NCBI GenBank assembly: GCA_963782415.1 | Contig: CAWAJT010000006.1 | Location: 620,001-684,000 of the forward strand | Source of the DNA: Bog-473 sp963782415 | Lineage (GTDB): Bacteria > Actinomycetota > Acidimicrobiia > Acidimicrobiales > RAAP-2 | DNA: 64,000 nt | Direction of reading: 5' to 3' | In this document: positions 62,486 through 64,000 of the stretch, one piece after another | How positions within the stretch are numbered: position 1 is the first letter of the stretch | Layout: each line of letters opens with the position of its first letter | Translations under genes and position numbers: made by a program | Notes under the pieces: model-generated | Told to the model about the DNA's origin: nothing | The model's database searches: none | The model's input: only the letters and a program-made list of their open reading frames with translations

Positions 62486-64000
62486 GTGACCTTCTCACGG
62501 CGACACCTGCAACGTGACGTTCAGAACCCGCGCGCCGGCTGGCGTGCGCGACCAACCGGGTTGCGGGCCTTCGCCGCGGCCCTTGCTGTGCTGGTCGTGG
62601 CGGCAGGGGCCCCCGCCGCCATCGGGGTCGCCGCCGCGGCGCCGGCGGGGGCCGCCAACTGGGCGCCCACGACCTCGAACGATTTCCCCGACCCGAGCGT
62701 CTTGCAGTTCGGCGGCGTCTACTACGGATTCGCGACGCAGAACTTCGCCCCGGCGCTCCAGCAGATCAACATCCAGGTGTCGACATCGTCCGACGGCGTC
62801 AACTGGACGTCACTGCACACCGACGCCCTCCCGACACTCCCGCCGTGGGCCAAGGAGGGCAACACCTGGGCGCCGAGCGTGGCCTTCAACGGATCGTCGT
62901 TCGTGATGTACTACACGGCGACGGAGATCTCGACGGGCGACCAGTGCATCGGCATGGCAACCGCCACCGCTCCGACGGGGCCCTACACCGACACGGCGTC
63001 GCAGCCGGTCGTGTGTGACAACGGCTTCGACACCGCTCCCACCATCAACGACGCGGACTATGGCGGCAGCATCGACCCTGACGTCTTCACCGACGACACC
63101 GGTCATTCTTTCTTGCTCTGGAAGAGCGACGGGAACCACATCGGCGCGCCGACCGTGATCTGGTCCGTGCCACTCACCGCCACCCTCACCAGCACCGTCA
63201 GCACCCCGACGCAGCTCATGCGCGGCGTTGACCAACCGTGGCAGGGCAGCGTCATCGAAGGCCCCGACATGGTCGAGACGCAGACGACGACCGGGGGCAC
63301 CACGACGGACAACTACTACCTCTTCTATGCCGGTAGTGACGTGGGCTCGTCGAGCTACGCCGTCGGGTGGGCAAGCTGTCCCGGTGGTCCGTCGGTCGGC
63401 AACTGCAGCGACCGGTCGACGAACGGGCCGCTCCTGAACAGCGGGCCCGGGGTGTCGGGCCCGGGCGGTCCCGACGTCTACCAGGTACCACCGAACTCAG
63501 GGAACTACGTGATGGCCTTCGCCGGCTGGCAGGGCACCACGATCGGCTACTTGAGCTGCGGCATCCGGCCCATGTACCTGGCCCGGCTCACCTTCGCCTC
63601 GTCCGGCGGCCCGCCGTCGCTCAGCCCGATGGCCAACACGGCGCCGGCCAGCAGCCCGGCCTGTCCGGTACCCCACAGTCCTGCGCCGGGATACTGGCAG
63701 GTCGCCTCCGACGGCGGCATCTTCAGCTTCGGTCAGCGCGCAGTTCTACGGGTCGACGGGGTCGATCAGGCTCAACCAACCCGTCGTCGGCATGGCGGCC
63801 ACGGGGAACGGCGGAGGTTATTGGTTGGTGGCGAGCGACGGCGGCGTGTTTTCCTACGGCAACGCGCAGTTCTACGGTTCGACCGGGAGCATCCGACTGA
63901 ACAAACCGATCATCGGCCTCATTCCGACCATTGACGACGGGGGCTATTGGTTGATCGCCAGCGATGGCGGCGTGTTCGCCTACGGTGACGCCAAGTTCTA
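62486..64000 (+). CDS. Secreted GH43-like protein with DGGVF repeats, truncated by the window, one frameshift
   Basis: At least 505 residues, running off the right edge. A signal peptide (LRAFAAALAVLVVAAGAPAA) is followed by a five-bladed-propeller-like domain with the GH43 triad in place: DFPDPSVLQFGG (Asp general base), SIDPDVFTDDTG (pKa Asp) and SVIEGPDMVE (Glu acid). GH43 enzymes cleave arabinan or xylan. The C-terminus is a series of repeats: GYWLVASDGGVFSYGNAQFY and similar units, common in Acidimicrobiia surface proteins. The frame shifts at about 63,733 (one extra base, before GSAQFYGSTGSIRLN). GTG 62486 follows AAGGAG. Confidence 0.85.

Overview
The window is about 64 kb of high-GC DNA from a Gram-positive actinobacterium, plausibly of the class Acidimicrobiia. 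Supporting signs are F420-type oxidoreductases (two LLM-class enzymes and one Ddn-like), DUF2510-type GWW/WYPP motifs, a DUF5522 protein, an HU protein with an H1-like Lys/Ala tail, a dimeric-type glycyl-tRNA synthetase, frequent GTG/TTG starts, and secreted proteins with DGGVF-type repeats. Genus and species cannot be read from the sequence.

Layout. Positions 1-33.8 kb are mainly core genes, mostly on the minus strand. They comprise dnaG (cut by the left edge), ppdK, a divergent marR/ABC-exporter pair, a coupled uppS-recO-hemW-glyS block, a dinG-type helicase, an ArsR-family regulator, a CIRCE-controlled superoperon (hrcA-dnaJ-rsmE-HIT-phoH-ybeY-corC-era), lepA opposite rpsT, a trx-folP-holA operon, a phosphotransferase/PAC2 pair, an F420 enzyme and leuS. 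A tRNA-Ala(GGC) at 33,984 marks the change to accessory content. From 34.4 to 39.9 kb lies a cell-surface locus, visibly lower in GC around 35.4-37.2 kb, in which three neighbouring genes share one Ig-like domain; one carries three almost identical 294-bp copies. From 40 to 56 kb there are metabolic and membrane genes: two zinc alcohol dehydrogenases, an SDR, a DUF885 protein, a VKOR/thioredoxin-fold pair, HU, a ferritin-like diiron protein and an LLM enzyme. From 56 to 61.6 kb there is a tightly overlapping five-gene operon with three paralogous two-module proteins of the YbjQ/DUF74 (heavy-metal-binding) type. The window ends inside a secreted GH43-like protein with C-terminal DGGVF repeats.

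Genes working together. The CIRCE superoperon puts ribosome and rRNA maturation factors (RsmE, YbeY, PhoH, Era) behind a heat-shock operator with HrcA and DnaJ. VKOR and the CPYC thioredoxin-fold protein form a likely disulfide-forming pair. MarR and the ABC exporter are divergent around a 32-bp AT-rich spacer. The surface locus and the YbjQ-type operon are the two least explained systems here.

Quality warning. At least 16 apparent single-base frameshifts interrupt otherwise well-conserved genes, including the essential dnaG, holA and leuS. This is best explained by sequencing or assembly indels, so broken genes are annotated as single genes with the shift positions given.
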